Part shown: positions 1 through 7,158 of the stretch, one piece after another
How positions within the stretch are numbered: position 1 is the first letter of the stretch
Layout: every line of letters starts with the position of its first letter
Origin: an uncultured Bacteroidales bacterium
Lineage (GTDB): Bacteria; Bacteroidota; Bacteroidia; Bacteroidales; UBA932
DNA length: 36,599 nt
Assembly: GCA_946415795.1 (NCBI GenBank)
Contig: CAMKTW010000002.1
Location: forward strand, 1 to 36,599
Direction of reading: 5' to 3'
Notes under the pieces: generated by a model
What the model was told of the DNA's origin: nothing
Database searches by the model: none
Seen by the model: the letters and a program-made list of their open reading frames with translations, nothing else
Program-made: the position numbers and the translations under genes

Positions 1-903
1 TGGCGTCAAGCCGACAAGTATCACGTCCCCAAGATTGCGTACGTGAACAAGATGGACCGCACCGGAGCCGATTTTCTGGCAGTGGTGGAGGAGATTCACG
101 CCAAACTGGGCGCCAATGCAGTGCCCATCTGTCTCCCGATTGGGGCCGAAGACAATTTCGAGGGAATAATTGACCTTATCGCAATGAAAGCTATTTGTTA
201 CGATAACGGTACCGAGCTCGTCAACTACGAGATTAAGGATATTCCTGAAGAGATGAAAGCCGAGGCTGAAGAGTGGAGAGACAAGCTGCTGGAGACGGTC
301 GCAGAGTTTGACGATGACCTTATGACCAAATTCTTCGACGACCCCGATTCGATATCACAGGAGGAGATAATCGCCGCCCTGAGAAAGGCTACCATCAACA
401 TGTCGGTCGTACCGACCTGCTGCGGTTCGTCTTTCAAGAACAAGGGTGTCCAGTTCCTGCTGGACGCTGTAATCCGTTATCTTCCCAGTCCGCTCGATGT
501 AGGCAGCGTGTTTGGTACAAATCCCAAGACCGGCAATGAAGTAGAGCGCAAGCCCAGCGTGGACGACCCGTTCTGCGCCCTTGTGTTCAAGATTGCCACA
601 GATCCTTATGTAGGCCGTCTCGCCTTCCTGAGGGCATATTCCGGGCGCCTGGATTCGGGCTCCTATGTCCTCAATACCCGTACGGACAAGAAAGAACGTG
701 TTGCACGTCTCTACCAGATGCACAGCAACAAGCAGAATCCGATAGACTTTGTGGAGGCGGGTGATATCTGCGCCGCAGTCGGGTTCAAGGAGCTGCGCAC
801 CGGTGACACTATTTGCGTCGAAGACAAACGAACCCGTTATCGGCGTTGCGGTGGAGCCCAAGACACAGGGCGATATCGACAAGCTCTCGCTGGCGCTGTC
901 TAA
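1..903 (+). CDS. fusA: Elongation factor G, N-terminal-side fragment (5' end outside window, reading frame broken near 829)
   Basis: Frame 1 is open from the first base, so the gene starts upstream of the window. The first residues read as the end of the EF-G GTPase domain, including the G4 motif NKMD at bases 49-60. The G' subdomain and translation domain II follow ([16 protein letters not shown], then [22 protein letters not shown]). EF-G is the translocase that moves tRNA and mRNA through the ribosome. The homologous frame stops making sense after the AAA codon at 826-828, and the remaining residues to the stop at 901-903 are out-of-frame noise. The rest of the protein continues in frame 2 from base 830. 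The family normally has about ten more residues (a PIxLExMxFP-type stretch) at this point, so I infer a small deletion of about 29 bases, not a simple one-base slip. Because fusA is essential, an assembly or consensus error is likely. Confidence 0.9.
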   Translation, partial: WRQADKYHVPKIAYVNKMDRTGADFLAVVEEIHAKLGANAVPICLPIGAEDNFEGIIDLIAMKAICYDNGTELVNYEIKDIPEEMKAEAEEWRDKLLETVAEFDDDLMTKFFDDPDSISQEEIIAALRKATINMSVVPTCCGSSFKNKGVQFLLDAVIRYLPSPLDVGSVFGTNPKTGNEVERKPSVDDPFCALVFKIATDPYVGRLAFLRAYSGRLDSGSYVLNTRTDKKERVARLYQMHSNKQNPIDFVEAGDICAAVGFKELRTGDTICVEDKRTRYRRCGGAQDTGRYRQALAGAV

Positions 904-1714
904 GCTCTCTGAAGAGGATCCTACCTTTACGGTGGAATCGGATCAGGAGACGGGGCAGACAATCATCAGCGGTATGGGTGAGCTTCACCTTGACATCATC
1001 ATAGACCGTCTGCGCCGTGAATTCGGCGTAGAGATTAACCAGGGCGCCCCGCAGGTCAACTACAAAGAGGCCATCCGCGGTACCTTCCAGGTCCACGAGA
1101 CCTTCAAGAAGCAGACCGGCGGTCGTGGCAAGTATGCCGACATCGTGGCGGAATTCTCTCCGGCAGACGAGGGGGTTACCGGTCTTCAGTTTATCGACGA
1201 AGTCAAGGGTGGCAATATCCCCCGCGAGTTTATCCCCGCGGTGGAGAAGGGCTTGAAATCATCTATGTCCAACGGTGTGCTTGCAGGCTACGAACTGGTA
1301 GCTATGAAAGTCCGTCTGCTGGATGGTGCTTACCACCCCGTGGATTCCGATGCGCTGTCGTTTGAGATTTGCGCTCATATGGCATACAAGGAGGCTCTCA
1401 AGAAGTGCTCTCCGGTGCTGATGGAGCCCATTATGAAACTCGAGGTAGTTACGCCGGAAGAGTATATGGGCGATATCGTGGGTGATCTCAACCGCCGCCG
1501 CGGACAGATACAGGATATGGATTCCAAGGGCAACTCCCGCATCATCAAGGCCCTTGTGCCGCTGGCAGAGCAGTTTGGCTATGTCACTGTGCTCAGGACC
1601 CTATCCAGCGGCCGCGCCACCAGTTCTATGGAGTTCAGCCATTACGAACAGGTGCCCGCACCTATCGCAAAAGAGGTTGTGGAGCGTCAGGGACGCATTT
1701 TTATAGGAGAATAA
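749..1714 (+). CDS. fusA: Elongation factor G, C-terminal-side fragment (homologous from about base 830)
   Basis: This is the second half of the broken fusA gene, in frame 2. Real EF-G similarity begins at base 830 with [13 protein letters not shown]; the 27 codons before it only overlap the upstream fragment out of frame. Domain III follows ([19 protein letters not shown]), then domain IV ([15 protein letters not shown]) and the domain V/C-terminal region ([19 protein letters not shown] and [14 protein letters not shown]), down to the TAA at 1712-1714. The C-terminus has the expected length and motifs, so nothing else seems disrupted. rpsJ follows after 19 bases, as expected for a str-operon arrangement. 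If the break is real, the two pieces would not make a working translocase; if it is an assembly fault, this and the upstream fragment are a single gene. Confidence 0.9.
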   Translation: MWRRVISAPQSGSRSCAPVTLFASKTNEPVIGVAVEPKTQGDIDKLSLALSKLSEEDPTFTVESDQETGQTIISGMGELHLDIIIDRLRREFGVEINQGAPQVNYKEAIRGTFQVHETFKKQTGGRGKYADIVAEFSPADEGVTGLQFIDEVKGGNIPREFIPAVEKGLKSSMSNGVLAGYELVAMKVRLLDGAYHPVDSDALSFEICAHMAYKEALKKCSPVLMEPIMKLEVVTPEEYMGDIVGDLNRRRGQIQDMDSKGNSRIIKALVPLAEQFGYVTVLRTLSSGRATSSMEFSHYEQVPAPIAKEVVERQGRIFIGE

Positions 1715-1733
1715 ATTCAAAAACAGTTATATA

Positions 1734-2042
1734 ATGAGTCAGAAAATCAGAATTAAATTGAAATCTTACGACCATGCGTTGGTTGACAAGTCAACCGACC
1801 AGCTCGTAAAGACAGTCAAGAGCACCGGCGCTGTTGTCAGTGGTCCTATCCCCCTGCCTACAGACAAGAAGATCTTCACTGTCAACCGCTCGACTTTCGT
1901 CAATAAGAAAGCCCGCGAGCAGTTCGAACTCAGTTCTTTCCGTCGCCTGGTTGACATCTACTCTTCCAACCCCAAGACTATCGATGCGCTGATGCGCCTC
2001 GAACTTCCCAGCGGTGTGGACGTAGAGATTAAGGTCAATTAG
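1734..2042 (+). CDS. rpsJ: 30S ribosomal protein S10
   Basis: The 102-residue product matches ribosomal protein S10 over its whole length, with the usual start ([14 protein letters not shown]), the VSGPIPLPT segment and the C-terminal [11 protein letters not shown]10 is a small-subunit head protein that also takes part in antitermination as NusE. The ATG lies 19 bases after the fusA stop with no obvious Shine-Dalgarno, which is normal in Bacteroidota. The gene is most likely cotranscribed with fusA. In most bacteria rpsJ opens the S10 operon and is followed by rplC, rplD and rplW. Here it is followed instead by a tRNA gene and terminators, so the ribosomal cluster ends at this point. Confidence 0.98.
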   Translation: MSQKIRIKLKSYDHALVDKSTDQLVKTVKSTGAVVSGPIPLPTDKKIFTVNRSTFVNKKAREQFELSSFRRLVDIYSSNPKTIDALMRLELPSGVDVEIKVN

Positions 2043-2089
2043 TCATAAGAAAAGAAGGCTGACACACTACTAGTTCCGGATAGTTTGCA

Positions 2090-2097
2090 TATATTTG
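2090..2097 (+). promoter_or_regulatory. Bacteroidota -7 promoter element for the tRNA gene
   Basis: TATATTTG fits the TAnnTTTG -7 consensus of the Bacteroidota housekeeping sigma factor. It would place transcription initiation about 5 bases before the tRNA 5' end. No good TTTG -33 box is visible at the usual spacing. Confidence 0.5.
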
Positions 2098-2107
2098 CAC
2101 CGGAAAC

Positions 2108-2181
2108 GGTCCCATAGCTCAGTTGGTTAGAGCATCTGACTCATAATCAGGGGGTCGCAGGATCATGCCCTGCTGGGACCA
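2108..2181 (+). tRNA. tRNA with CAU anticodon (elongator tRNA-Met most likely; tRNA-Ile2 possible)
   Basis: A full cloverleaf can be folded. The acceptor stem is GGTCCCA (2108-2114) with TGGGACC (2174-2180), the discriminator is A2181, and the D arm has AGTTGGTTA. The anticodon stem closes the loop CTCATAA, with CAT at 2142-2144. The T stem is GCAGG/CCTGC around loop 2162-2168. CCA is not encoded, as is common in this phylum. The acceptor starts with a G-C pair and the anticodon stem lacks the three G-C pairs of initiator tRNA, so this is not tRNA-fMet. CAU can also be a lysidine-modified tRNA-Ile2. The T loop reads ATCATGC in place of a TTC-type loop, which is unusual. Confidence 0.9.
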
Positions 2182-2219
2182 CAAGAAAAGAGACGGCAAA
2201 TCACCGTCTCTTTTCTTGT
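2181..2219 (+). terminator. Long perfect hairpin immediately downstream of the tRNA
   Basis: ACAAGAAAAGAGACGG (2181-2196) is exactly complementary to 2204-2219, giving a 16-bp stem with a 7-base loop. It begins at the tRNA discriminator base. The descending arm holds CTTTTCTT but no uninterrupted T tract follows, so it may act in termination and/or as a 3' processing structure for the tRNA. Confidence 0.7.
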
Positions 2220-2289
2220 GCTTGGCGGGCTCTGGCGGAGCCCGGTATCATTAGGGCTCTCCTCTAAGCCTTTGCGTCGCAAAGCGCCG

Positions 2290-2311
2290 GCCGCAGAGAT
2301 GCGGCTTTTTT
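2290..2311 (+). terminator. Rho-independent terminator at the end of the fusA-rpsJ-tRNA unit
   Basis: The stem GCCGCA (2290-2295) pairs with TGCGGC (2300-2305) around a GAGA loop and is followed directly by six T residues. Together with the upstream hairpins, this shows that the ribosomal/tRNA transcription unit ends here. The rest of 2220-2379 holds a second small inverted repeat (GGGCTC/GAGCCC) and no open reading frame. Confidence 0.75.
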
Positions 2312-2379
2312 GTGATTTTTTTGTGGTCAGTGGTCAACCGTCAAAAGTTATTGTCAGTCCATTACAGGAATGTAAAAAA

Positions 2380-2916
2380 CTATAGTGGTTGCAATTTGTA
2401 GCCGAGGGTGTGGAGCCCAATGGAAGCTGCGAGAGTGAAAAGGGTGTCTATCGTGGCCAGGACGGCCTGGAAAGCGGCTGTGCTGCCGGCTTCGAGACCG
2501 GCGTGCATCAGATAGCTGTAGGCCTCATCTGCCAGGGAGCGCATCCTGGAGGCCAGGGTCTCGGCCTCTTTGCTGCCCAGTGGCATACCCAGCAGGTGCT
2601 CCGTGATGTGCTCGTCCATATAGTCGAACCCCTTCTCGCCGCAGAAAAACTTGTAATCCTTGGAGGAATATTGCATCCAGTCGGTGTCCCAGCACCAGGC
2701 GACAGCTGTGCCCAGATATGCCGCCCAGGCGAGCACCACTTCTGGATAACCGTTGAATTCCGGAACGGCGTCGGCCAGGAATTCGGGAGCCATAGACTGC
2801 CATTTATCGTCCAGATCGGGAGTCTGAAGCAATTCGCCGCCAAGGAGGGCCTTGCTGCGGCATATCTTCATAAGATGCTGCGCAAGCCCCTTTTTATAGT
2901 CAGAAACTGTCTCCAT
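2380..2916 (-). CDS. Conserved hypothetical helical protein
   Basis: The 178-residue protein has no signal peptide and I do not recognise a named domain. Sequence features are a Trp- and Tyr-rich middle (AWCWDTDWMQYSSKDYKFFCG), an acidic helix with MDEHITEHLLG, and a C-terminal Ala/Leu-rich segment (residues about 145-172) that could be an amphipathic or membrane-touching helix. It is the last gene of a minus-strand series. Its ATG is only 9 bases after the stop of the AspT-like transporter, so the two are probably cotranscribed. An equally long antisense frame (2389-2931, plus strand) is rejected, because the minus-strand product has normal protein composition and operon spacing. Function unknown. 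Confidence 0.75.
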   Translation of the reverse strand: METVSDYKKGLAQHLMKICRSKALLGGELLQTPDLDDKWQSMAPEFLADAVPEFNGYPEVVLAWAAYLGTAVAWCWDTDWMQYSSKDYKFFCGEKGFDYMDEHITEHLLGMPLGSKEAETLASRMRSLADEAYSYLMHAGLEAGSTAAFQAVLATIDTLFTLAASIGLHTLGYKLQPL

Positions 2917-2925
2917 ACAGATATA

Positions 2926-4584
2926 TTATAGTGCCGCCAGTATCAACAGCTGAGCTGCAAGCACCCTGAGGAACATAGTGAGGGGGTAAACAGTAGCGTA
3001 GTTCACGGAGGTGTAGTCGGTGCCGTACTGGCTCTGGGCAAACGAGAGCGCCGCAGGGTCTGTGGTGCCGCCCGCCACAAGGCCGCAGATCTCATAGAAA
3101 TCGAGCCTGAGGACAATTCTTGCCAGTAGTATGACGGCCGCCACCGGTATCAGGGTGATAAGGGCGCCGTAAAGTATCCACCAATAACCTCCTGTGGCGA
3201 GACTGCCCACAAAAGTGCGTCCGGCGTCCAGGCCGACCGCCGCCATAAAGAAGGATATGCCTATCTCACGAATCATCATATTGGCGCTCACGGTGGTGTA
3301 TGTGGTAATCTTAAGCTTGGGGCCGAAGTATCCCAGCAGGATGGCAATCAATAGCGGACCGCCGGCCAGACCCAGTTTTATTGGCTGGGGGATACCCGGA
3401 ATGGTCAAGGGGATACTGCCAAAAATCACACCCACGGCAATACCAAAGAATATCGGCACCAGATTGGGATGAGTAAGCGTTTCCGGCTTGTTGCCCACGA
3501 TTTGGGCTACCAGCTGGATGTTCTCTTCAGTACCGACCACCTGGATGCTGTCACCCACCTGAAGTCTCAGGCCTGGTCTGCCCACCAGCTCGATACCGGA
3601 ACGTATCACGCGCGTAACGGTGACATTGTAGTTTTTCCTGAATCCCAGTTCAAAAAGATGTTTGCCGGTGAGGGAAGATTTTGTGATGGAGAGACGGCGG
3701 GACACCATATTGGAGTCCATTTTCTGCCAGTCCTGCTGATGCATCGGAACCTCTTTGCCAAAGATTATGCGGACAGTATCCACATCCTTGTGGTCTGTGA
3801 CGATAAGCAATCTGTCCCCTTCGTGAAGCACTGTCTCCGGCCCGGGAACGGAGATTTCACCGTCGTGGAGGATTCTTGAAGCCACAAAACCATCGCCCAT
3901 ATTGGCCGTCACTTGCGAGATGGTCTTGCCAAACACAGCGGGATTACTCACCTGGCAATGCATACGGCGGGCTGTTTCGCCGGTGTCGTGCATCTCGTCC
4001 AGAATGGCCTTCTCCTTTTCCAGATCTATCTTGAACAGCGATTTAAAGAGCAGGAGCATAACGATTACGCCCAGCACTCCGATTGGATAGGTTACGGCAT
4101 AAGCTGATGCCATCACAGAACTGTCCACAGGGGCATTTACCGCTCCGGAGAGAGTCTGCTGGGCAGCACCCAGCCCGGGAGTGTTGGTCACCGCACCCGA
4201 CATAACGCCAGTGAGAGTCACAAAGTCCAATCCGGTGGTAAGATGCAACACTACGGTGACAGCCACCGCCAGCGATACCAGCAGTATCGCCAGCAGGTTG
4301 AGTTTTACGCCCCCCTTCCTGAACGAGGCAAAAAAGCCCGGCCCGACTTGCAAACCTATTGAAAAGACAAACAGGATCAGTCCGAAATCTTTCATAAACG
4401 ACAGCACCGTAGGGTCGCTGCGGAGTCCGAAATGGCTCAATATGATACCCACGAACAATATCCAGGTGGTACCTATGGATATCCCCCTGATTTTGAACCG
4501 CCCCAGATACAAACCGCCGCCGATTACAGCGGCAAAAAGCAAAATGGAATGGGCTATGCCCGTGCCGGTAAGTATATTCTCCAT
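2926..4584 (-). CDS. AspT/YidE-type membrane transporter with two TrkA-C (RCK_C) domains
   Basis: The 552-residue inner-membrane protein has the duplicated AspT/YbjL/YidE layout. Several hydrophobic spans occupy residues about 10-185, two cytoplasmic RCK_C regulatory domains lie at about 207-280 and 290-365, and a second membrane half covers about 375-552. The signature GAVTNTPGLGAAQ (about 130-142) is mirrored by GGTTDPAALSFAQ near the C-terminus, which is the hallmark of this aspartate:alanine exchanger superfamily. AspT-type members exchange amino acids or carboxylates; the substrate of YidE-like proteins is unknown, so no substrate is assigned. A TATATTTG promoter element lies just upstream (4607-4614), so it may be expressed separately from glsB, whose stop is 33 bases away. 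The downstream hypothetical gene probably shares its transcript. Confidence 0.9.
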   Translation of the reverse strand: MENILTGTGIAHSILLFAAVIGGGLYLGRFKIRGISIGTTWILFVGIILSHFGLRSDPTVLSFMKDFGLILFVFSIGLQVGPGFFASFRKGGVKLNLLAILLVSLAVAVTVVLHLTTGLDFVTLTGVMSGAVTNTPGLGAAQQTLSGAVNAPVDSSVMASAYAVTYPIGVLGVIVMLLLFKSLFKIDLEKEKAILDEMHDTGETARRMHCQVSNPAVFGKTISQVTANMGDGFVASRILHDGEISVPGPETVLHEGDRLLIVTDHKDVDTVRIIFGKEVPMHQQDWQKMDSNMVSRRLSITKSSLTGKHLFELGFRKNYNVTVTRVIRSGIELVGRPGLRLQVGDSIQVVGTEENIQLVAQIVGNKPETLTHPNLVPIFFGIAVGVIFGSIPLTIPGIPQPIKLGLAGGPLLIAILLGYFGPKLKITTYTTVSANMMIREIGISFFMAAVGLDAGRTFVGSLATGGYWWILYGALITLIPVAAVILLARIVLRLDFYEICGLVAGGTTDPAALSFAQSQYGTDYTSVNYATVYPLTMFLRVLAAQLLILAAL

Positions 4585-4606
4585 AAACAGTTGGAAATTC
4601 CGGCCG

Positions 4607-4614
4607 CAAATATA
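4607..4614 (-). promoter_or_regulatory. Bacteroidota -7 promoter element upstream of the AspT-like transporter
   Basis: The minus strand reads TATATTTG in the short gap between glsB and the transporter ATG at 4584. This suggests that the transporter has its own start site as well as read-through from glsB. Confidence 0.5.
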
Positions 4615-4617
4615 TAA

Positions 4618-5670
4618 TTATTTATTTTTCCTCAGCTTGAATCTCTCGAAAATGGCCGTCTTGCGGGAATGCCGGCGTGCTTTGAGCCGTTCCATTGCCT
4701 CGTTTGAGAGCTTGGGGAAACGCTGGCGCACCTTGCGCACCCACTGCCCCAGGGAGGCGGCGGTGTGACGGTCGCGCTTTTCCGGATACATCTCGTTGAA
4801 ACATACCATAATTCCTGTCTCTTCCACATCGGAAAACTCGTCGTTGATAGCAGTACCAAACATTTTCATAGAAGGGGAACTGTTCATATATGAGTTTACC
4901 AGCGGCGGTATGTTTGTACCCAGTTTACGCACCGCCTCCTTGAGGTTGCGGTAGTCTTCCTTGAAGTCGACATCTTTGAGTATCAGATCCATCAGGCGGG
5001 CGTTGGTTTCTGGCATCACCGGCTTTATGGGACGTACCAGCTCCTCCGGATCGGGAAAATGCTTCCAAAGGAAGTGGAGGATTAGGTCCCGGGAAGGACG
5101 GTCGTATGAGGGATACATCGTCATCTTCCCGAAGAAATAGATGACGGAGGGGTGCTCGTTAACCACAGCTCCGATTGCATCCCACAGATTATCAAGAGCA
5201 TAAAGGGCCTTTGCCCCGGCTTTGGAGCTTTGGTATTCCGGGGTTACAAAGCTGCGCCCCAGCTCCATAACGTGCGGCAGGTATTCCTTGATAAAGGTGT
5301 CGCTGAAGTGGAACATATGCGCGGTGGCCAGGCGGGGCTGACCGTTGTCATAAAACTTCACGTCCGGGCCAAGTATATAACGATAACCGCCCAGGATCGC
5401 TTTGGACTCCGGGTCCCACACCACAATCTGCTTGTAGGGGACATCCATCGTATCAAACTCGTCGATATCTATGCTCAGGCCGCTGCTGCCGCCCGCCCCG
5501 CGGAACGATATCTCACGCAGGCGGCCCACCTCCCTCATCACGTTTGGCGAGTCGTGGGCATCTATTACATATATCAGGTTCCCGCCCTTGTTTGTTTCAC
5601 ACAACATCTTGGCGGGGGTGAGTTCCGTCTCCAGAAGGTCGATGCTTACGGGATCGATAATCTTTTCCAT
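4618..5670 (-). CDS. glsB: Glycine N-acyltransferase-like GNAT protein (glycine lipid synthesis)
   Basis: The 350-residue cytoplasmic protein belongs to the OlsB/hemolysin-like acyl-ACP N-acyltransferase group. The diagnostic core is visible: RLREISFRGAGG near residues 49-60, KQIVVWDPESKAILGGYRY near 80-100, and MELGRSFVTPEYQ around 135-147. In Bacteroides thetaiotaomicron, GlsB adds a 3-hydroxyacyl chain to glycine and GlsA then O-acylates the product to make glycine lipids. Here the gene starts 2 bases after the stop of the PlsC-like glsA on the same strand, the same pairing. The basic C-terminal tail (ARRHSRKTAIFERFKLRKNK) may help membrane association. The identity rests on family plus neighbourhood; ornithine lipid synthesis (OlsB) is the main alternative. 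Confidence 0.85.
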   Translation of the reverse strand: MEKIIDPVSIDLLETELTPAKMLCETNKGGNLIYVIDAHDSPNVMREVGRLREISFRGAGGSSGLSIDIDEFDTMDVPYKQIVVWDPESKAILGGYRYILGPDVKFYDNGQPRLATAHMFHFSDTFIKEYLPHVMELGRSFVTPEYQSSKAGAKALYALDNLWDAIGAVVNEHPSVIYFFGKMTMYPSYDRPSRDLILHFLWKHFPDPEELVRPIKPVMPETNARLMDLILKDVDFKEDYRNLKEAVRKLGTNIPPLVNSYMNSSPSMKMFGTAINDEFSDVEETGIMVCFNEMYPEKRDRHTAASLGQWVRKVRQRFPKLSNEAMERLKARRHSRKTAIFERFKLRKNK

Positions 5671-5672
5671 AG

Positions 5673-6500
5673 CTAAAGGGAATATGCCTGTTCACGGACC
5701 CACGCCGCCCACTCGGCAGGAGTCTTGCTGCCATCAAACGTCTCCGGGGGGATAGGTTTGCCGAATGTAATCTTGAATGTCTTGTGCTGGTTGCGATAAA
5801 GCTCGTCGGGGAGGAAAATCATCGCAAAGTTGAATTTCAACTTTAGAAACTTGCAGATGTTGGCCACATTGTAGAACCGGTTGCTGTTGCGTCCTTCAAA
5901 ATGCACCGGCACAATCCAGCGTCCGGTGGCACGGCTCATCTGTATGAAATTTTTTGTCCAGGGGAGGTCCTGGATCTTCCCCTTTATCTTGCGGGAACAG
6001 AGGCCTGCGGGGAAAACCACCATATTGTTGTCCGACTGATACGCCTCCTTGATGAGCGCGGGAAGGTTACGGGCCTGTCCACCGGTCTTGTTGATGGGGA
6101 TGCAGATGGGGGCCAGCCCTTTGAGCGCCATCAGGAAGTCGTTCACCATCAGGCGTACATTGGGACCGAATTTCTCGCCCACTACACCGGCAACAGCAAC
6201 GCCGTCCACGCCGCCCAGCGGGTGGTTGCTGGCAAACGTCATCCTTGCCCCTTCCGGAACCACCACATTCTCCAACCCGTGGACATCCAGGGTAACGTCC
6301 AGATACTTGACGCTCTCCGAGCAAAAGTCGGTGCCTTCATACCCCTTGGTAGCCATAACGTTCAGGAAATCCTGATGGATGAACCTCTTTATCCAGTTGG
6401 TAATCCATTTGGGTATCTTTTTCCCGGGAAATTTGGCCGACACTACTTTATCCACATCAAAAGCCCAATCCGGCCTGGGGACAACTGCTTTCTCACTCAT
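5673..6500 (-). CDS. glsA: PlsC-like O-acyltransferase (glycine lipid synthesis)
   Basis: The 275-residue protein is of the 1-acylglycerol-3-phosphate acyltransferase superfamily. The catalytic box is at residues 92-100, NHPLGGVDG. An EGRNSNRFYNVAN segment (glycerophosphate-site-like) follows further on, and the C-terminus has FGKPIPPETF. The spacing from His93 to Asp99 is five residues, one more than the classical HX4D box. Paired with the GNAT gene it fits GlsA, which O-acylates N-acyl-3-hydroxyacyl-glycine. The stop is 2 bases from the glsB start, so the two are translationally coupled. A TAAATTTG promoter element lies 23-30 bases upstream of the ATG. PlsC proper is the alternative, but its substrate would normally not be predicted by this neighbour. 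Confidence 0.83.
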   Translation of the reverse strand: MSEKAVVPRPDWAFDVDKVVSAKFPGKKIPKWITNWIKRFIHQDFLNVMATKGYEGTDFCSESVKYLDVTLDVHGLENVVVPEGARMTFASNHPLGGVDGVAVAGVVGEKFGPNVRLMVNDFLMALKGLAPICIPINKTGGQARNLPALIKEAYQSDNNMVVFPAGLCSRKIKGKIQDLPWTKNFIQMSRATGRWIVPVHFEGRNSNRFYNVANICKFLKLKFNFAMIFLPDELYRNQHKTFKITFGKPIPPETFDGSKTPAEWAAWVREQAYSL

Positions 6501-6522
6501 ACACCGTTACGTTTTACAGAGT

Positions 6523-6530
6523 CAAATTTA
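6523..6530 (-). promoter_or_regulatory. -7 promoter element for glsA-glsB
   Basis: The minus strand reads TAAATTTG, matching TAnnTTTG and giving a leader of roughly 15 bases before the glsA ATG at 6500. It sits back to back with the plus-strand element at 6552-6559, so 6501-6606 is a divergent promoter region. No convincing -33 box was found. Confidence 0.5.
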
Positions 6531-6551
6531 GTTAAAATTACAAAACGGCTT

Positions 6552-6559
6552 TATATTTG
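6552..6559 (+). promoter_or_regulatory. -7 promoter element for the cysteine hydrolase/GT4 pair
   Basis: TATATTTG fits the Bacteroidota -7 consensus and lies 47 bases before the ATG at 6607. A weak -33-like TTTAG is present about 20 bases upstream (6527-6531). Confidence 0.55.
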
Positions 6560-6606
6560 CAACAACTTTCTGTCGTATCATTATTAACCTACTTTATTCT
6601 ACTAAA

Positions 6607-7149
6607 ATGAAGAAGTATGCAGTAATTGTCGTTGATATGCTCAACGATTTTGTGACGGGCCCCATTGCAGACCCGCGAGTTCATCACATCATTGAGCCCA
6701 TCAAGCAGCTCTGCGAAAAGGCTCGCAAAGCGGGAGTTCCGGTGATTTATGCGAACGACTGCCATACCCCTGAGATTGACAAGGAGTTCCGCGTATGGGG
6801 TTCCCACGCAGTAGAGGGTACAAAGGGAGCTGAGATTATTGACGAGCTCAAAGCCCAGAGCGGTGACTATGTAATCCCCAAGAAGACCTACAGCGGCTTC
6901 TTTGAGACCACTATGGAGCGCGTGCTTCGCGAACTTGGCGTGGACACTGTCGTCATCACCGGATGGCAGGCCGACTGCTGCTGCCGCCATACCAGTGCCG
7001 ACGCTTTCTTCCGCGGCTTTGACATCGTTGTTCCGCGCGAAACCACCGATACCACATCTGAAGAGGCTTACCAGGGCGCTCTCGAATACATAAAGAACAT
7101 CTACGGCGGCACTATCTGCAACCTGGAGGACCTTCCTTTCTGGAAATAA
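6607..7149 (+). CDS. Nicotinamidase-like cysteine hydrolase (isochorismatase family)
   Basis: The 180-residue cytosolic hydrolase has the family's catalytic triad: Asp10 (in VVDMLNDF), Lys92 (IPKKTYSGF) and Cys125 (in ADCCCRHTSADAF, the middle of three consecutive cysteines). It also keeps the metal-binding pattern of nicotinamidases: Asp51-x-His53 (NDCHTPE) and His67 (WGSHAVEGT). That favours an amidase such as nicotinamidase (nicotinamide to nicotinate, NAD salvage) over a true isochorismatase, but I cannot fix the substrate. Length and fold order are normal. The GT4 gene starts 9 bases downstream, so the two probably share a transcript from the promoter at 6552-6559. The run of three cysteines at the active site is unusual. 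Confidence 0.85.
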   Translation: MKKYAVIVVDMLNDFVTGPIADPRVHHIIEPIKQLCEKARKAGVPVIYANDCHTPEIDKEFRVWGSHAVEGTKGAEIIDELKAQSGDYVIPKKTYSGFFETTMERVLRELGVDTVVITGWQADCCCRHTSADAFFRGFDIVVPRETTDTTSEEAYQGALEYIKNIYGGTICNLEDLPFWK

Positions 7150-7158
7150 CCACCTTGT

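Noticed and set aside
2389-2931. A 180-residue plus-strand frame opposite the hypothetical gene
   Set aside because: It is antisense to a minus-strand frame with better operon spacing, and its composition is that of a shadow frame.
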